Origin: Sarcophilus harrisii
Taxonomy: Eukaryota > Chordata > Mammalia > Dasyuromorphia > Dasyuridae
DNA: 64,000 bases
Assembly (NCBI RefSeq): GCF_902635505.1
Contig: NC_045426.1
Span: forward strand, 362,129,138 to 362,193,137
Direction: 5' to 3'
The notes beneath the pieces were generated by a model. It saw only the letters and a list, made by a program, of their open reading frames with translations. It was not told the DNA's origin and made no database searches. Each line of letters begins with the position of its first letter. Within the stretch, counting starts at the first letter, position 1. The position numbers and the translations under genes are program-made. Positions 36,001 to 44,099 of this stretch are shown piece by piece.

Positions 36001-36084
36001 CGTCGAGGTGGAAAGTATGCAGTTGGATCAGCTTGTATTGGTGGTGGCCAAGGAATCGCTCTTATCATTGAGAACACGGCTTGA
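5854..36084 (+). CDS. ACAA2: ACAA2, mitochondrial 3-ketoacyl-CoA thiolase (10 exons, complete)
   Basis: This enzyme performs the last step of mitochondrial fatty-acid beta-oxidation, the CoA-dependent cleavage of 3-ketoacyl-CoA to acetyl-CoA plus a shortened acyl-CoA. Joining ten exons gives an open frame of 397 codons ending in TGA, the same length as human ACAA2. The start [18 protein letters not shown] matches human [18 protein letters not shown]; the family uses its N-terminus as an uncleaved mitochondrial signal. The nucleophile Cys92 lies in [10 protein letters not shown] (exon 3). His352 lies in GHPLAASG (exon 9) and Cys382 in CIGGGQG (exon 10). Every intron is GT-AG and phases agree across all junctions. 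Introns run from 559 bp (intron 6) to about 7.1 kb (intron 7). The one conspicuous difference from the human active-site loop is LAASGTR for LGGSGSR, still within the thiolase signature. No frame breaks were seen, so I take it as a functional gene. Identity is from remembered human sequence. Confidence 0.97.
6470..6668 (-). repeat. CORE-SINE (marsupial MIR/MAR1-like)
   Basis: Reverse copy in intron 1, from GTGACCCCATTTGGGATTTT through CCAGCTCATTTTATTGATGA to CACCTAGCTTTCCC. Confidence 0.8.
7135..7400 (-). mobile_element. L1 3' end
   Basis: Reverse L1 3' UTR (TTGTGTTCCAAATTCTTTTT, CCCCAAGATGGAAAAAAATT). Short and diverged; intron 1. Confidence 0.65.
7690..8065. other. Unassigned intron-1 block
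   Basis: More GC-rich than its surroundings, with two CCAATCAGAG/GTGATTGG-like motifs and a poly(C) run. It could be an old LTR fragment or intronic regulatory DNA; nothing decides between them. Confidence 0.2.
8320..8460. repeat. AT-rich simple repeat
   Basis: Degenerate (TA)-rich run (ATATATTATATAATATTA-like), intron 1. Confidence 0.85.
8465..8640 (-). repeat. MIR SINE
   Basis: Reverse MIR: CTGCAAAGTACTTTGTAATA, TAACCCTGTGAGGTAGATAC, CATTTGACAAATACAGAAAC. Confidence 0.75.
9880..10405 (-). mobile_element. L1 ORF2 reverse-transcriptase fragment
   Basis: The - strand encodes the RT catalytic motif [10 protein letters not shown] around 10185-10210, in sequence typical of L1 ORF2. Both ends are truncated and it carries stops. 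Intron 1. Confidence 0.85.
10405..10600 (-). repeat. MIR SINE
   Basis: TTATTAAGCACTTATTATGT, GTGCTAAGTGTTTTACAGAT, ACAGCCTTCTGAGGTAGGTA, then an A-run. It abuts the L1 fragment. Confidence 0.85.
10700..10905 (-). repeat. CORE-SINE
   Basis: CAACTCTTTGTGACCCCACA, GTTTTCTTGGACAAGGTGCT, CCAGTTCATTTTACAGTTGA; reverse copy. Confidence 0.85.
11260..11610 (-). repeat. Two MIR fragments
   Basis: CTATCCCATTTTACAGATGA near 11290 and TTATAGCTGAAGAAATAAAG near 11457 are the MIR core in reverse. They lie 190 bp upstream of exon 2. Confidence 0.65.
11808..11974 (+). CDS. ACAA2: ACAA2 exon 2
   Basis: Starts after TTCTAG and ends before GTTAGT. It encodes residues 6 to 61, from the split Gly codon through [12 protein letters not shown] to the end of the first thiolase strand block (IVGNVSQ). 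Confidence 0.97.
13265..13285. repeat. (TA)n microsatellite
   Basis: About ten TA units in intron 2. Confidence 0.95.
13930..16060 (+). mobile_element. Old L1 remnant (ORF1-like and 3' part)
   Basis: The A-rich + strand text at 13980-14640 looks like L1 ORF1 (glutamate/lysine-rich, heavily broken). The stretch 15480-15960 parallels the ORF2 end seen at 2985 and 46180 (GAGAAATGCACATCAAAACA, AAATCCTATTGATAGCC, GAACTGGAAACAAAATATTC). It is strongly diverged and may be more than one insertion, with unrelated sequence between. Confidence 0.5.
16907..17035 (+). CDS. ACAA2: ACAA2 exon 3
   Basis: Preceded by TTTCAG and followed by GTATGG; 129 bases, 43 codons in phase 0. It carries the nucleophile Cys92 in NRLCGSGFQ, the cysteine that forms the acyl-enzyme intermediate in thiolases. 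Confidence 0.97.
17205..17395 (+). repeat. MIR SINE
   Basis: AGAAGACCTAAGTTTTCTTT, then GGATAAAATGAGATGATTCT and GTGAAGTGCTTTGCAGATCT; forward copy in intron 3. Confidence 0.75.
18228..18344 (+). CDS. ACAA2: ACAA2 exon 4
   Basis: Bounded by TTTACAG and GTTGGG; 117 bases, 39 codons. It includes the thiolase motif [12 protein letters not shown]. The donor GTTGGG departs from the usual GTAAGT, but the frame and homology on both sides fix it here. Confidence 0.96.
19026..19173 (+). CDS. ACAA2: ACAA2 exon 5
   Basis: Bounded by the acceptor TTTGGTAG and the donor GTCAGT; 148 bases. It encodes [13 protein letters not shown] through the loop-domain helix [11 protein letters not shown]. The final Ala codon is split with exon 6. 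Confidence 0.96.
19545..19990 (-). mobile_element. L1 3' end
   Basis: Reverse L1 3' UTR (CCTTTGCAAAATCTTGTGTT, GCTGCACAAGAAAAATCAGA), continuing into the end of ORF2. Intron 5. Confidence 0.85.
20380..20840. repeat. MIR fragments with (GAAT)n
   Basis: A reverse MIR (TTATTTTACAGTTCTGGAAA, then GACTTGAAGTGACTC) containing a short GAATGAATGAAT expansion. It is followed near 20690 by a forward MIR (GAGTTTTTTGAGGAAAGCTC). Confidence 0.6.
21001..21025. repeat. (AAT)n microsatellite
   Basis: About seven AAT units in intron 5. Confidence 0.9.
21440..22020. repeat. Degenerate TATG/TATA-rich tract
   Basis: About 580 bp of alternating ATGTATAT-type sequence in intron 5. It reads as an old decayed microsatellite, and an open frame within it (21565-21759) is low complexity. 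Confidence 0.75.
22240..22415 (+). CDS. ACAA2: ACAA2 exon 6
   Basis: Bounded by TTGTTTCAG and GTAGGT; 176 bases. It encodes [20 protein letters not shown] and ends in GTVTAGNAS, the conserved thiolase substrate-binding segment. It is separated from exon 7 by the shortest intron, itself mostly an L1 3' end. Confidence 0.97.
22505..22905 (-). mobile_element. L1 3' end
   Basis: Reverse L1 3' UTR (CAATAGTGTTTCATTTTTTT, AGACAGCAAGTAATTTGATA). It fills most of the 559-bp intron 6 and stops about 70 bp before exon 7. Confidence 0.85.
22975..23104 (+). CDS. ACAA2: ACAA2 exon 7
   Basis: Bounded by a pyrimidine-rich AAAG acceptor and the donor GTACGT; 130 bases. It encodes [20 protein letters not shown] and [13 protein letters not shown]. 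The last Gly codon is split with exon 8 across a 7-kb intron. Confidence 0.97.
23262..23365 (+). repeat. RTE-like SINE fragment
   Basis: GGAGGGGAAAGTGAGGACCG, then CCCAATTCACTTGCATG, shared with the longer copies at 28445 and 48070. Confidence 0.5.
23853..25925 (-). mobile_element. L1, 5'-truncated (about 2.1 kb)
   Basis: The longest L1 inside ACAA2, in intron 7. It reads in reverse from an A-rich tail and 3' UTR through the ORF2 C-terminal domain ([21 protein letters not shown] on the - strand at 24524-24748) to a breakpoint within the RT region. Several stops interrupt it. Confidence 0.92.
25926..26330 (+). repeat. Unclassified old interspersed repeat
   Basis: CCTGGAAGAGCTCACAGTCA through GAGGATTTTATATTTGATCT. 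Related text recurs near 40250, 48250 and 55690, each describing a different portion. I know the pattern from mammalian genomes but cannot name the family. Confidence 0.5.
26900..27140 (+). repeat. CORE-SINE (near full-length)
   Basis: CAGCTAGGTGGTGCTTTGCC, CTGTGGGACCTTGGGCAAGT, ATGAACTGGAGAAGGAAGTG and GAGTTGGACATGACTGAAAT in order, forward. Confidence 0.92.
27351..27844. mobile_element. hAT-family non-autonomous DNA transposon
   Basis: The ends TAGCAATTCTCAGACC and ACTTTAAGAACCACTG resemble the CAGTGGTTCTCAAACT tips of mammalian MER-type hAT elements. The 8-bp duplication TTCTATAC (27343-27350) / TTCTATAT (27845-27852) has one mismatch. The inner text (GAAGACCTTCAAAAAGCTTTTGTTTG cut short here to its sense: 'gaggacccaaagagctttt'-like) matches an old eutherian-marsupial family I recognise but cannot name safely. 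It lies in ACAA2 intron 7. Confidence 0.8.
28445..28800 (+). repeat. RTE-like SINE
   Basis: CACCCAACATCACCTGTGAC, ATTGGACTTCATTGACCCTG, GAGAGTGAAACTGATGACTT. The family is abundant in marsupials; the assignment to an RTE-driven SINE is from memory. Confidence 0.5.
28945..29165 (+). repeat. MIR/CORE-SINE
   Basis: CAGGAAGTCCTAATTCAAAT, CTCTGGATAATCCAGTTAAC, CAAGTATAAAATGTACAAAT; forward and diverged. Confidence 0.65.
29939..29960. repeat. (AT)n microsatellite
   Basis: Eleven AT units, 220 bp upstream of exon 8. Confidence 0.95.
30180..30250 (+). CDS. ACAA2: ACAA2 exon 8
   Basis: Bounded by TTCTTATAG and GTAAGT; 71 bases. It encodes [20 protein letters not shown] followed by DLVE, which leads into the catalytic VNEAFA motif of exon 9. 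Confidence 0.96.
30600..30840 (-). repeat. MIR SINE
   Basis: TACTAAGCATATGCTGTGTG, ATCCCCATTCTACAGTTGAG, CACTATGTCATCCAGCTGCC; reverse. Confidence 0.85.
31880..32095 (+). repeat. CORE-SINE
   Basis: CCTAAAATCAGGAAGACTCA, GTTATGAAGAGTTGGACATG, and the ACAACAACAAC tail. It ends about 45 bp before exon 9, so it nearly abuts the acceptor. Confidence 0.88.
32139..32293 (+). CDS. ACAA2: ACAA2 exon 9
   Basis: Bounded by CCTGAAG and GTACTC; 155 bases. It begins [12 protein letters not shown] and holds [12 protein letters not shown], which includes catalytic His352. The following LAASGTR replaces LGGSGSR of the human enzyme. Confidence 0.97.
33095..33490 (-). mobile_element. L1 3' end with internal deletion
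   Basis: Reverse L1 3' UTR, then at about 33425 a jump into an ORF2-end segment (GCACAGCTTGGTTGCCCTAT). The text normally between them is absent. Confidence 0.75.
33600..34015. other. GC-richer intronic block with poly(C)
   Basis: A run of about 20 C at 33743-33764, then GC-rich text with a few CpG. Small frames on both strands come from composition. No repeat family or exon was recognised. Confidence 0.4.
34260..34515 (+). repeat. MIR SINE
   Basis: GGACCTGAAGTCGGGAAGAT, CCAGCCTCAGTTTCCTCGTC, GTAAGGCACCTTGCAAACAT; forward. Confidence 0.85.
35036..35450 (-). repeat. MIR SINE, split by an L1
   Basis: A reverse MIR interrupted at 35187-35353; it resumes with CCTAAAGTCACATGACTCTG. Confidence 0.75.
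35187..35353 (+). mobile_element. L1 3' end, nested in MIR
   Basis: A 167-bp 5'-truncated L1 3' end with an A-rich tail. AAGATTGAATGACT (35172-35185) and AGGATTGAATAACT (35354-35367) are a probable target-site duplication (12 of 14). Confidence 0.8.
35455..35715 (+). repeat. MIR SINE
   Basis: GAAGTCCTGAGTTCAGATCT, GTGTGATCTTGGATGAGCCA, GCACAGTGCCTAACACATAG; forward and well preserved, about 290 bp before exon 10. Confidence 0.88.
36000..36084 (+). CDS. ACAA2: ACAA2 exon 10 (coding part)
   Basis: Starts after CTCTTCTAG and completes an Arg codon begun in exon 9. It encodes [19 protein letters not shown] with Cys382, the acid/base cysteine of thiolases. The C-terminus is ALIIENTA, then TGA at 36082. 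Confidence 0.97.
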
Positions 36085-36632
36085 GGACCCGAGGACACAA
36101 CGACTAGAGTCCTTAGTCTGTAAACATTTATTTACTAGATTGTGTGAAAGAAAAATAATAATCTTCACAAAACTGACCTTGTGTTACCAAAGAAACTTCC
36201 AGTGAGCCCGGGGGTAAAGAGAGATGGGGATTCTGAAGTTACCAAGGCAGAGAAATCCATTTATTTATGCAAGATGTGTGCTCATCTTTAAACTGATTTT
36301 CCAGATTTGGCACCAGTAATATAAAACGTATTTCTCAGCCAAAACTTAATTAAGGTAACTTGACAAAACTAGGATTCCTGCCATATAACCGCCAAATATA
36401 TCTTTCTGCCTTACTGCATAATTACAAGGCCATCTTGCCAATTGTTGCCTTAACTCTCTAATTAATCACTTGGTTCACTCCTGTCCTAAAAGAGGTGTTT
36501 CTCATTTCATTGCAATCAAAAGGCTTTTACTGATCATTTTTAAAGTTGTGTTTGTTGTATACTAAAGGCATTTCATAGATCATCTGTGACAAAAGTTGTC
36601 ATAAAATATCAATAAAAAGTCATCTCAATTTC
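36085..36632 (+). other. ACAA2: ACAA2 3' UTR with poly(A) signal
   Basis: AATAAA lies at 36611-36616, about 530 bases after the stop, and is the first good signal. Cleavage would be expected about 10-30 bases further on. No repeat family was recognised in this stretch, which suits exonic sequence. Confidence 0.8.
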
Positions 36633-36639
36633 AAGTTAC

Positions 36640-38020
36640 CTTAAGTGGCTCATTTTTGCAGTACTTTATGATTTACAAAGTGCTTTCCTCAAATCATTAG
36701 CTGGTAGGTGACGTAAATATGAGGCCCATTTAACAGATAGAATCAGACAGATCAAGTGATGTGCCCACAGTTATATATAGCTGGTGAGGGTGGATTTGAT
36801 TTGCTTAATAACTATAGCTCCCAAGCCCTCATTGGCGACATTGGTGAATTGGTCTAATCAGCCAAGATAAAACCAGTATCTCATTCAAAAACACAAAGCA
36901 AGGAAAGAATGATAATTACATTACCACAGACTGAGAGCACACCCTTATATTATGGCACATAAGTCCTTAGACTGAAGAGCCATAAATGACAACATGAGGA
37001 TCAATAAAGGAGCTTCTGGTTTCACTCAGTTATGCATAACTTATTTCCATAAGTATCCTAGGGGGTACAGACTTAAGCATTCCATGCAGACACATATAAG
37101 GATACTCAGGCCCAAGACAACTTAGTTCTGGATTGTGGAACATTATGTCCTTTTTCTCCCCCATAGAGAATCTGCCCAATTAGTTCTCTGATGGAAAAGG
37201 CCATTCCTTTTTTAGGTCTCATTGCTTTCTTGATGGGAAGGCAGAAGAGGGAAAAATATCAATTCTTCCAAATAAGTATGGCTGGGCAAAGACCTTTTCC
37301 TTAAGTTTGCTTTCTGGATCTACCTGCAAGTCTTTTCTGGTCCAGCTCTAAGAATCATTCTCAGATCAAGCTCAGAGGTCTCAAGACCTCAAGCTCTGAG
37401 GTCTGGTCTTGACCAACTTTGCCTACTCCAACGCAGGTTCTCTTGGCCCACCTTTTTGTTAAAACAAAATTCACATTTCTGTCAACTGAGCCACAAGGAA
37501 GTATAGTATTGTTGCATAGTCACCAAAGAGTTCTAGGTGTCTGGGTTTCTCAGCTGTCAACCTTTAAGTCTTATCAGTCATGTGCAAATTAGATTCTGGG
37601 AAACAAAACACTTTCACTATCTTTATTTTGGGTTTTGGGAGGGGGAGGGCAGGGGATTGCTTTCTCAGTGTCTCAAAGCTATCTTTGTTTTGACTTCTTG
37701 TGAAATTTGATTATATCTTATCAAATAGGAAATGTGAGTCATTTTAGAATCCACTGTCTTTCTGAGATTAGATCATTGACTGATTTGATCAGTGGTCAAA
37801 ATCAATATCAAATTAGAAAAATAAAGATAAGAATCTATTATGTGAAAAGATTAACCAATTAACCAACCAATTAAAATTAGCTATTGATTCTGAAAATTGG
37901 AAATGGGTAAAAGCAAAGACTTGATTCCAATTATCATTCTCTGGAAAAAAATAACCATTAAAATGCAACACAATGAGGAGACCTTAAAGGCATGGTGTCT
38001 AGATAAAAATCAGTTGAAAA
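36640..38020. other. Intergenic stretch after ACAA2
   Basis: A reverse MIR fragment at about 36660-36800 (GTACTTTATGATTTACAAAG). Near 36970-37030 there is an echo of 34975-35025 (GACTGAAGAGCCATAAATGA and the text after it), suggesting a small shared repeat. Otherwise nothing recognisable. Confidence 0.4.
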
Positions 38021-38218
38021 TTCATTAATATATAAAAACATTAAGGGAAATAATCAGAAACTAAATGCAGTATCTTCCTTATAAAATAAAAGGGGGAAAG
38101 GCAGTATAGAAGAAATGTAGTTCATTAATATATAAAAACATTAAGGGGAATAATAGGAAATTAAATGCAGTATCCTCCTTACAAAATAGGGAAAAAGGCA
38201 GTACAGAAGAAATATAAG
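38021..38218. repeat. 100-bp tandem duplication
   Basis: Unit 38021-38120 and unit 38121-38218 both begin TTCATTAATATATAAAAACA and contain TAAATGCAGTAT and GCAGTA(T/C)AGAAGAAAT. Differences are scattered, so it is not recent. Confidence 0.92.
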
Positions 38219-38229
38219 ACCCAACCAAG

Positions 38230-38700
38230 CTGAATTACCCTAGAAATAGCTGTAGATGAAACTAGAACAGTAAATAGGAAATTAAACAGATCTGTAGCTT
38301 TTCATGGTGAATTATAACTCGGCATCAGAAGCAGTAGAACCCCTACATTTGGATTTTAACACTTTGGTCCTTGATGCATTGGCAATGACCCCCAAAAAAT
38401 GAAGTTGGAGTCAATATCTGGACCTGATAAAATGAATGTAGAGGAAACTTCTGCTATGTGAAAGGTACGTAATGCAAGATTTTCACTATACCTCAGAGAG
38501 AATATTTTTTCCCAAATTGAAGATCATTGGCAGTAATAATACTCAAAAAAGTTTTTTCTATAATTTTTTATGAGAATGTTCTCTGCACACATTGAAAGAT
38601 TGTTTAATGAGTATATATGAGAAGGGAACAAACAAGCTTCCTAAGATGATTATAACAGATCGCATATTAAAAGTATAGTAATGATAAGATATATTTATTT
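38230..38700. mobile_element. Possible old LINE remnant
   Basis: The text near 38400 (GGACCTGATAAAATG, GPDKM when translated) faintly resembles the GPDG block of LINE reverse transcriptases. Heavily decayed and uncertain. Confidence 0.25.
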
Positions 38701-38794
38701 TATATTAGCTATCAAAATTTTTTTTTTTTTGGTACAGCAAAACAAACCTTTGAGAGTTTTCCTCTTAAAATAATCTGTCTTCCATGCAAAGGAA

Positions 38795-39050
38795 TAATGA
38801 TAATAATAAGCTATTTATATAATGCTTACTATGTGCTAGACACTGTGCCAAGTGCTTTGCAAATATCTTATTTGATCCTCATGGCAATACTTGCAAATAG
38901 ATATTATACCTATTTTACAGATGTGGAAGAGAGGTTAAGGGACTTGCTCAGTCAGATAGCTAGTAATAAGTCTCTAAGATTGGATTCGAATTCAGGTCAG
39001 GAAGACTCCAGGCCCAATGCTCCATTTACTTCACCATCTAAGGACTGAAA
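38795..39050 (-). repeat. MIR SINE
   Basis: AATGCTTACTATGTGCTAGA, TTTTACAGATGTGGAAGAGA, TTCGAATTCAGGTCAGGAAG; reverse. Confidence 0.88.
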
Positions 39051-39785
39051 TGAAAAGAGAATGGGATCTGAACTTGGAAGATCTGAGCTTCTTTCACAGG
39101 CATTTCTCCTTGCTGTGACTCAATTCCCTAATCTTAAACTGATACTCCAGGTCCGCCTCCATCTGTAACTCTCTGACCCTACAAAGTCATGAAAAGATAA
39201 ACCTTATTTATGTTGTTGCTTCCTGAATAGTTCTGATTGCAATCTGTGCACCACAGATATACCTTCCAGTATAGAAGCCCCATTCAATATACACGCAAAT
39301 GGAAGCAGTACGGAAAGAATGCTGGTTTGGGGCTTCAAAAGCAGGCTGATTTCAACTTCTTCCTCTGATATTTATTATTTTGGACAAGTGACCCTAGTTT
39401 GTCCATCTGTAGGACAAGGGGTCGGCAGAAAATATCATCTGCATCCAGAAAAATACTAAATAGGCTGAATATAAATCAACACACGCTCTGTTCACTTCTT
39501 TTTTCGTTTTTTTTCTCTCTCCCAGGGTTTTTCCCTTTTGCTCTGATTTTTCTCTCCCAACATGATTCAAAGATAATCCCTTTAACTCCCTTCTCCCCAC
39601 TGATCATTTGAATAATTTGAGATTTCCATGTATTGAGTTGGCTTAAAGCAAAAAAAACCTATATGAAAAATGGGTGCAAGAACAGGTCTGTTCCTCTAGG
39701 TGGTAGTACAAGCCTGTAGTAACCCTGAATAACCTTCAACCAAAATTAACTCTCTGCCATCAAAAAGGCAATAGATCCATAGGTT

Positions 39786-39816
39786 TTTTCTTTTTCTTTT
39801 TCTTTCTTTTTTTTTT

Positions 39817-39858
<42 letters not shown>
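39786..39858. repeat. T/C-rich tract and (TG)n microsatellite
   Basis: TTTTTC repeats followed by about 18 TG units, directly adjoining an L1 tail. Confidence 0.95.
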
Positions 39859-39859
<1 letters not shown>

Positions 39860-39869
39860 TTCGGGTTTT

Positions 39870-40150
39870 TTTTTTAATTTAATAATATTGTATTTTTCCA
39901 AATACATGCAAAGGTAGTTTTCAATGTTCACCTTTGCAAAATCTTATGTTGTAAATTTTTCTCCTCCACTATCCCTTCCTTCCCATGACAGGAAGTAATC
40001 TGATATAAGTTAAACATGATCAAGTCTTCTAAATATATTTTTATATTCGCCACGCTACACAAACAATTAAATCAAAAGGGAAAAAAAAGGGAGAAAGAAA
40101 AAAATAAAAAAAACAACAAAAAGCGAAAATATTGATCAGTTTCAACTAGC
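39870..40150 (-). mobile_element. L1 3' end
   Basis: Reverse L1 3' UTR (TTTTTCCAAATACATGCAAA, CACCTTTGCAAAATCTTATG). Confidence 0.85.
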
Positions 40151-40249
40151 CCAAACCTCTCATATTTATAGATTAAGGAGAAGAAGTAGCTTATCCAAAG
40201 TCATGACAAGATCCAAATCCTGATACTCTGATTCTATCCCTCCTTTCAC

Positions 40250-40410
40250 TAATTCATTTATTAAGCACCAACTTTATGCCATGTATTGTGCTAAATTCTA
40301 GGGTTACAAAGACAAAAAGAGACAGCCTTGCCTTCAAGGAGCTTGCAATTTAAGTGTTTGGTTGTAGTGGGAAAGGAGGGAGATAATTAGACAGGACTAT
40401 GTTCCTTGAA
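40250..40410 (+). repeat. Unclassified old interspersed repeat
   Basis: TTTATTAAGCACCAACTTTA, AAATTCTAGGGTTACAAAGA, TTCAAGGAGCTTGCAATTTA. Same family as the pieces at 25926, 48255 and 55680. Confidence 0.55.
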
Positions 40411-41494
40411 GTTGAACCAAAAAAGAGATGCTAATGAAAAATGGAGAATTATCTAGAAATCTGGTCCCTCCAAAAAGGAAGGGTTTGGGAAGAGTTTATT
40501 GTTGCATCCTCCAGCCCTCCTATCAGGAGAAACAACTGAAGGAGCTGGGAAGGGACTGACCACCAAAAACTGCCTCAATAATCACGCACAGTATTGAGAT
40601 TTCAGGCCCATGGGAAGGTATCTGGGATCCTTCTTAGTTCTGGGACTACACACAAGTTACTTAAGCTTAGAATCAAAAATGGAAACCCATCCATTTTACT
40701 GGTGTGCCTCAATTCAAGAATCAGGGAGCTGTTTGGACATTTACAGGGTTGTCACCATCAGGCATATCTCTTTGAGTCTTATTTTCTTTTTTTGCAAGAT
40801 GGGGAATAACCTACAGTCTATAAAAAGGAAATTATGATACTTGTCCATTGAGAAACAGCCATAGATTAGAAAAAGAAGTTACCTAGTTCCTCAAGGCTTA
40901 AGATAGCTCTTAAAGTTTAAGTTACCAAGAAAGAGGGAAGGAAATTCTCTCATCTGGGAATTCCCTATGGCAATAGAAATAAGTCCAGTCCCTATCCCAA
41001 ACCCTTACCAATGACCTATCTCACATGGCTGGTCTGAGGAAGATGCTGTTCTCCCATGTTTGCCCCTAGGTAGAGTAAGCAGTTGCTTATACAAACAGGA
41101 TTTCAATTCCTCCTACTCCCCCTACTCTCCTTCTTTACCTCTGAACCCAGAAACTTGTTTTGTTTTGTTTTAGCTTCAAAAAAGCATTTTCCTCTGCTAG
41201 GCAGAGACCTGCCCTGGTAGAGAGGTACATGGTCAGGAAAAGGATGAGAAAAAGTAGGGACAACAACATTGCCTGCTAAGCGTCTGTTAACAGTACCCTG
41301 CACCAACATTTCCCCGGGGCAGAGTCTTATTAATGCCTCCTGTTTTTGTAATGTTTTATGAATCACTTTTCCTACAGCAGCCCTGGAACGCAGATCTAAT
41401 ACAAGGATGATTTTGCCCATTTTGGAGATGTGGGAGTTGGGTCTCAGAGATAACATGACTTGCCAGCTCACATATATGATTAACTTGTTTTTTT

Positions 41495-41725
41495 TTAATA
41501 TTGGGATATTTTTCTGGTTAAAATGTATATTTATTTTTAATACATATTTCTTTATGAATTATTTTGGGAGAGAAAAATCAGAACAAAAGGACTTTTGAGA
41601 AAAAATGAAGAAAAAGAAAAAAAGAAGTGAGCATACTATGTATTGATATACATTCAGTCTCTGCAGTTCTTTTTCTGGATGCAGATGGTATTTTCTACAT
41701 GATTAATGTAAAGCCAGGCTTTGCA
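41495..41725 (-). mobile_element. L1 3' fragment
   Basis: Reverse L1 text (GAGAGAAAAATCAGAACAAA, CATTCAGTCTCTGCAGTTCT) with an incomplete end. Confidence 0.65.
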
Positions 41726-42254
41726 CCCAGCTTTTCTGATTTCTTCAGAGCACAGAGTATTTTTTTTTCTTTTTTTAATTAAAGCTTTTTATTTACAAAG
41801 CATATGCATGGGTAATTTTTCCAGCACTGACCCTTGCAAAACCTTTTGTTCCAAATTTTCCCCTCCTTACCCCCACCCCTTCCTCTAGCTGGTAGGTAGT
41901 CTAATACATGTTAAATATGTTGAAATACATGTTAAAACATATATATACATATATGTAATACATATTTATACAATTATCTTGCTGCACAAGAAAAATTAGA
42001 TCAAGAAAGAAGAAAAAGAAAAACTGAGAAAGAAAACAAAATGCAAGCAAGTAACAACAGAGAGAGTGAGAATGCTATGTTGTGTTCCACATCTGCTCCC
42101 ATGGTTCTCTCTCTGGGTGTAGATGGCTCTCTTCATCACTGCACAAGTGGAACTGGTTCGAATTATCTCAATATTGAAGAGAGCCAAGTCCATCAGAATT
42201 GATCATTGTATAGTCTTGTTGCTATGTATAATGATCTCCTGGTTCTACGTATTT

Positions 42255-43620
42255 CCTTTTCTGTTAATCTGGGCAATCTATATTTTTGTAGGTATTCCTC
42301 CATTTCACTTAGGTTGTCAAATTTATTGGCATAAAGTTGAGCAAAGTAACCCCTGATAATTGCTCTAATTTCCTCTTCATTGGTGGATAGTTCTTCCTTT
42401 TCATTTTTGAGACTAACAATTTGATTTTCCTATTTCCTTATTCTAATCAAATTAACTAAAGTTTTGTCTATTTTGTTGTTTTTTTCATAAAACCAACTCT
42501 TAGTTTTATTTACTAATTCAATAATTTTTTTAGTTTCAATTTTATTGATCTCTCCTTTTATTTTTAGAATTTCAAGTTTGGTATTTGATGGGGGTTTTTT
42601 ATTTGTTCTTTTTCTAGCTTTTTTAGTTTCAAGCCCAATTTACTGATCGTCTCTTTCTCTAGTTTATACAAGTAAGCATCTAGAGATATAAAATTTCCCC
42701 TTATTGCCACTTTGATTGCATCCCTCAAATTTTGGTATGTTGTCTCATTATTGTCATTCTCTTGGATGAAATTATTGATTGTGTCTATGATTTGCTGTTT
42801 CACCCATTCATTCTTTAGGATGAGATTATTTAGTTTCCAATTACTTTTTGGTCTATTTTCCCCTGGCCTTTTATTGAATGTAATTTTTATTGCATTGTGG
42901 TCTGAAAAAAAAATGTGTTTACTATTTCTGCCTTTCTGCATTTGATTTTAAGGTCTTTATTTCCTAGTATATGGTCAATTTTTGTATAGGTTCCATGAAC
43001 TGCAAAGAAGAAAGTGTACTCCTTTCTGTCTCCATTCAGTTTTTTCCAAAGATCTATCATTATCTAGTTTTTCTAGTATTCTATTTACTGCTTTACGTTC
43101 TTTCTTATTTATTTTGTAGCTTGATTTATCTAGTTCTGAGAGAGCAAGGTTGAGATCTCTCACTATTATAGTTTTACTGTCTATTTCTTCTTGCAACTCT
43201 CTTAACTTGTGTTTTAGGAATTTAGATGCTACACTATTTATTGGTGCATATATGTTTAATATTGAAATTGCTTCACTATCTATGATACCCTTTAGCAAGA
43301 TATAGTTTGCTTTCTTATCTCTTTTAATTAGATTAATTTTTACTTTTGCTTGATCTGTGATCAGGAGGGCTACCCCTGCTTTTTTTTTTTTTTTTTTTTT
43401 TTTTACCTCAACTGAAGCATAATAGAGTCTGCTTCAGCCTTTTACCTTTACTTTGGATGTACTGCTCTGCTTTAAATGTGTTTCTTGAAAAGAACATATT
43501 GTAGGATTCTGGCTTTTAATCCAGTCTACCATCCACTTACATTCTGTGGGAGAGTTCACTCCATTCACATTTACAGTTAAAACTAATTTTGCATTTTCTG
43601 CCATTTTATTAACCCCTTTT
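42255..43620 (-). pseudogene. L1 ORF2 endonuclease part, broken
   Basis: Begins near LTVNVNGVNSPTECKWMVDW and carries CSFQETHLK. It continues SILNIYAPINSVASKFLKHK and IVRDLNLALSELD (42975-43298), then SDHNAIKITFNKRPGENRPK (42564-42941). These are the apurinic-endonuclease blocks QETHL, NIYAP, DLN and SDH. A run of 24 T at 43381-43404 interrupts the frame. Confidence 0.85.
43381..43404. repeat. Poly(T) tract inside L1 ORF2
   Basis: About 24 consecutive T (A on the L1 sense strand), located where other L1s have a short lysine run. Confidence 0.95.
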
Positions 43621-44099
43621 CCTTCTCCCCAGTATTTTACTCATGAGCACTACTTGCCTCAAGCAGTCCTCCCCCTGTAGAGATCTTCTCACTTTCTTAT
43701 ACCTTTCCTCTACTATTTCTATTTTCCCTTCTATTTAGCTTACCCCTTCCCTCTTCACCTTTCCCCTCCTACTTTTCTATAAGATGAGAGGTGTTTCTTT
43801 GTGAAACTAAATATATCTAATATTCTTTCTTTGATCTAAAATCTGATGAGAGTAAGATTCACACAATATTTGTCACCCTTCCTTCTTTCCCTCAATTATA
43901 ATGTTTTCTTTGCCTCTTCCTGAGATGTCATTTTTCTCATTTTACCTCCACTTTTCCCTTTTTTCTGTTACAATCCCCTTTCCACCTTTAGTTTATTTTT
44001 TATATTATAACACTAAAATCAGATTATACATGTATTCTCTATGTATATCCATAACAGAAATAGTTCTCGAGGTTTATTTGCTTTTTTTGTTTTTTTGTT

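Noticed and set aside
42247-42250. Splicing as the cause of the internal L1 deletion
   Set aside because: The L1-sense sequence at the join shows no GT donor and no pyrimidine tract before the acceptor side.
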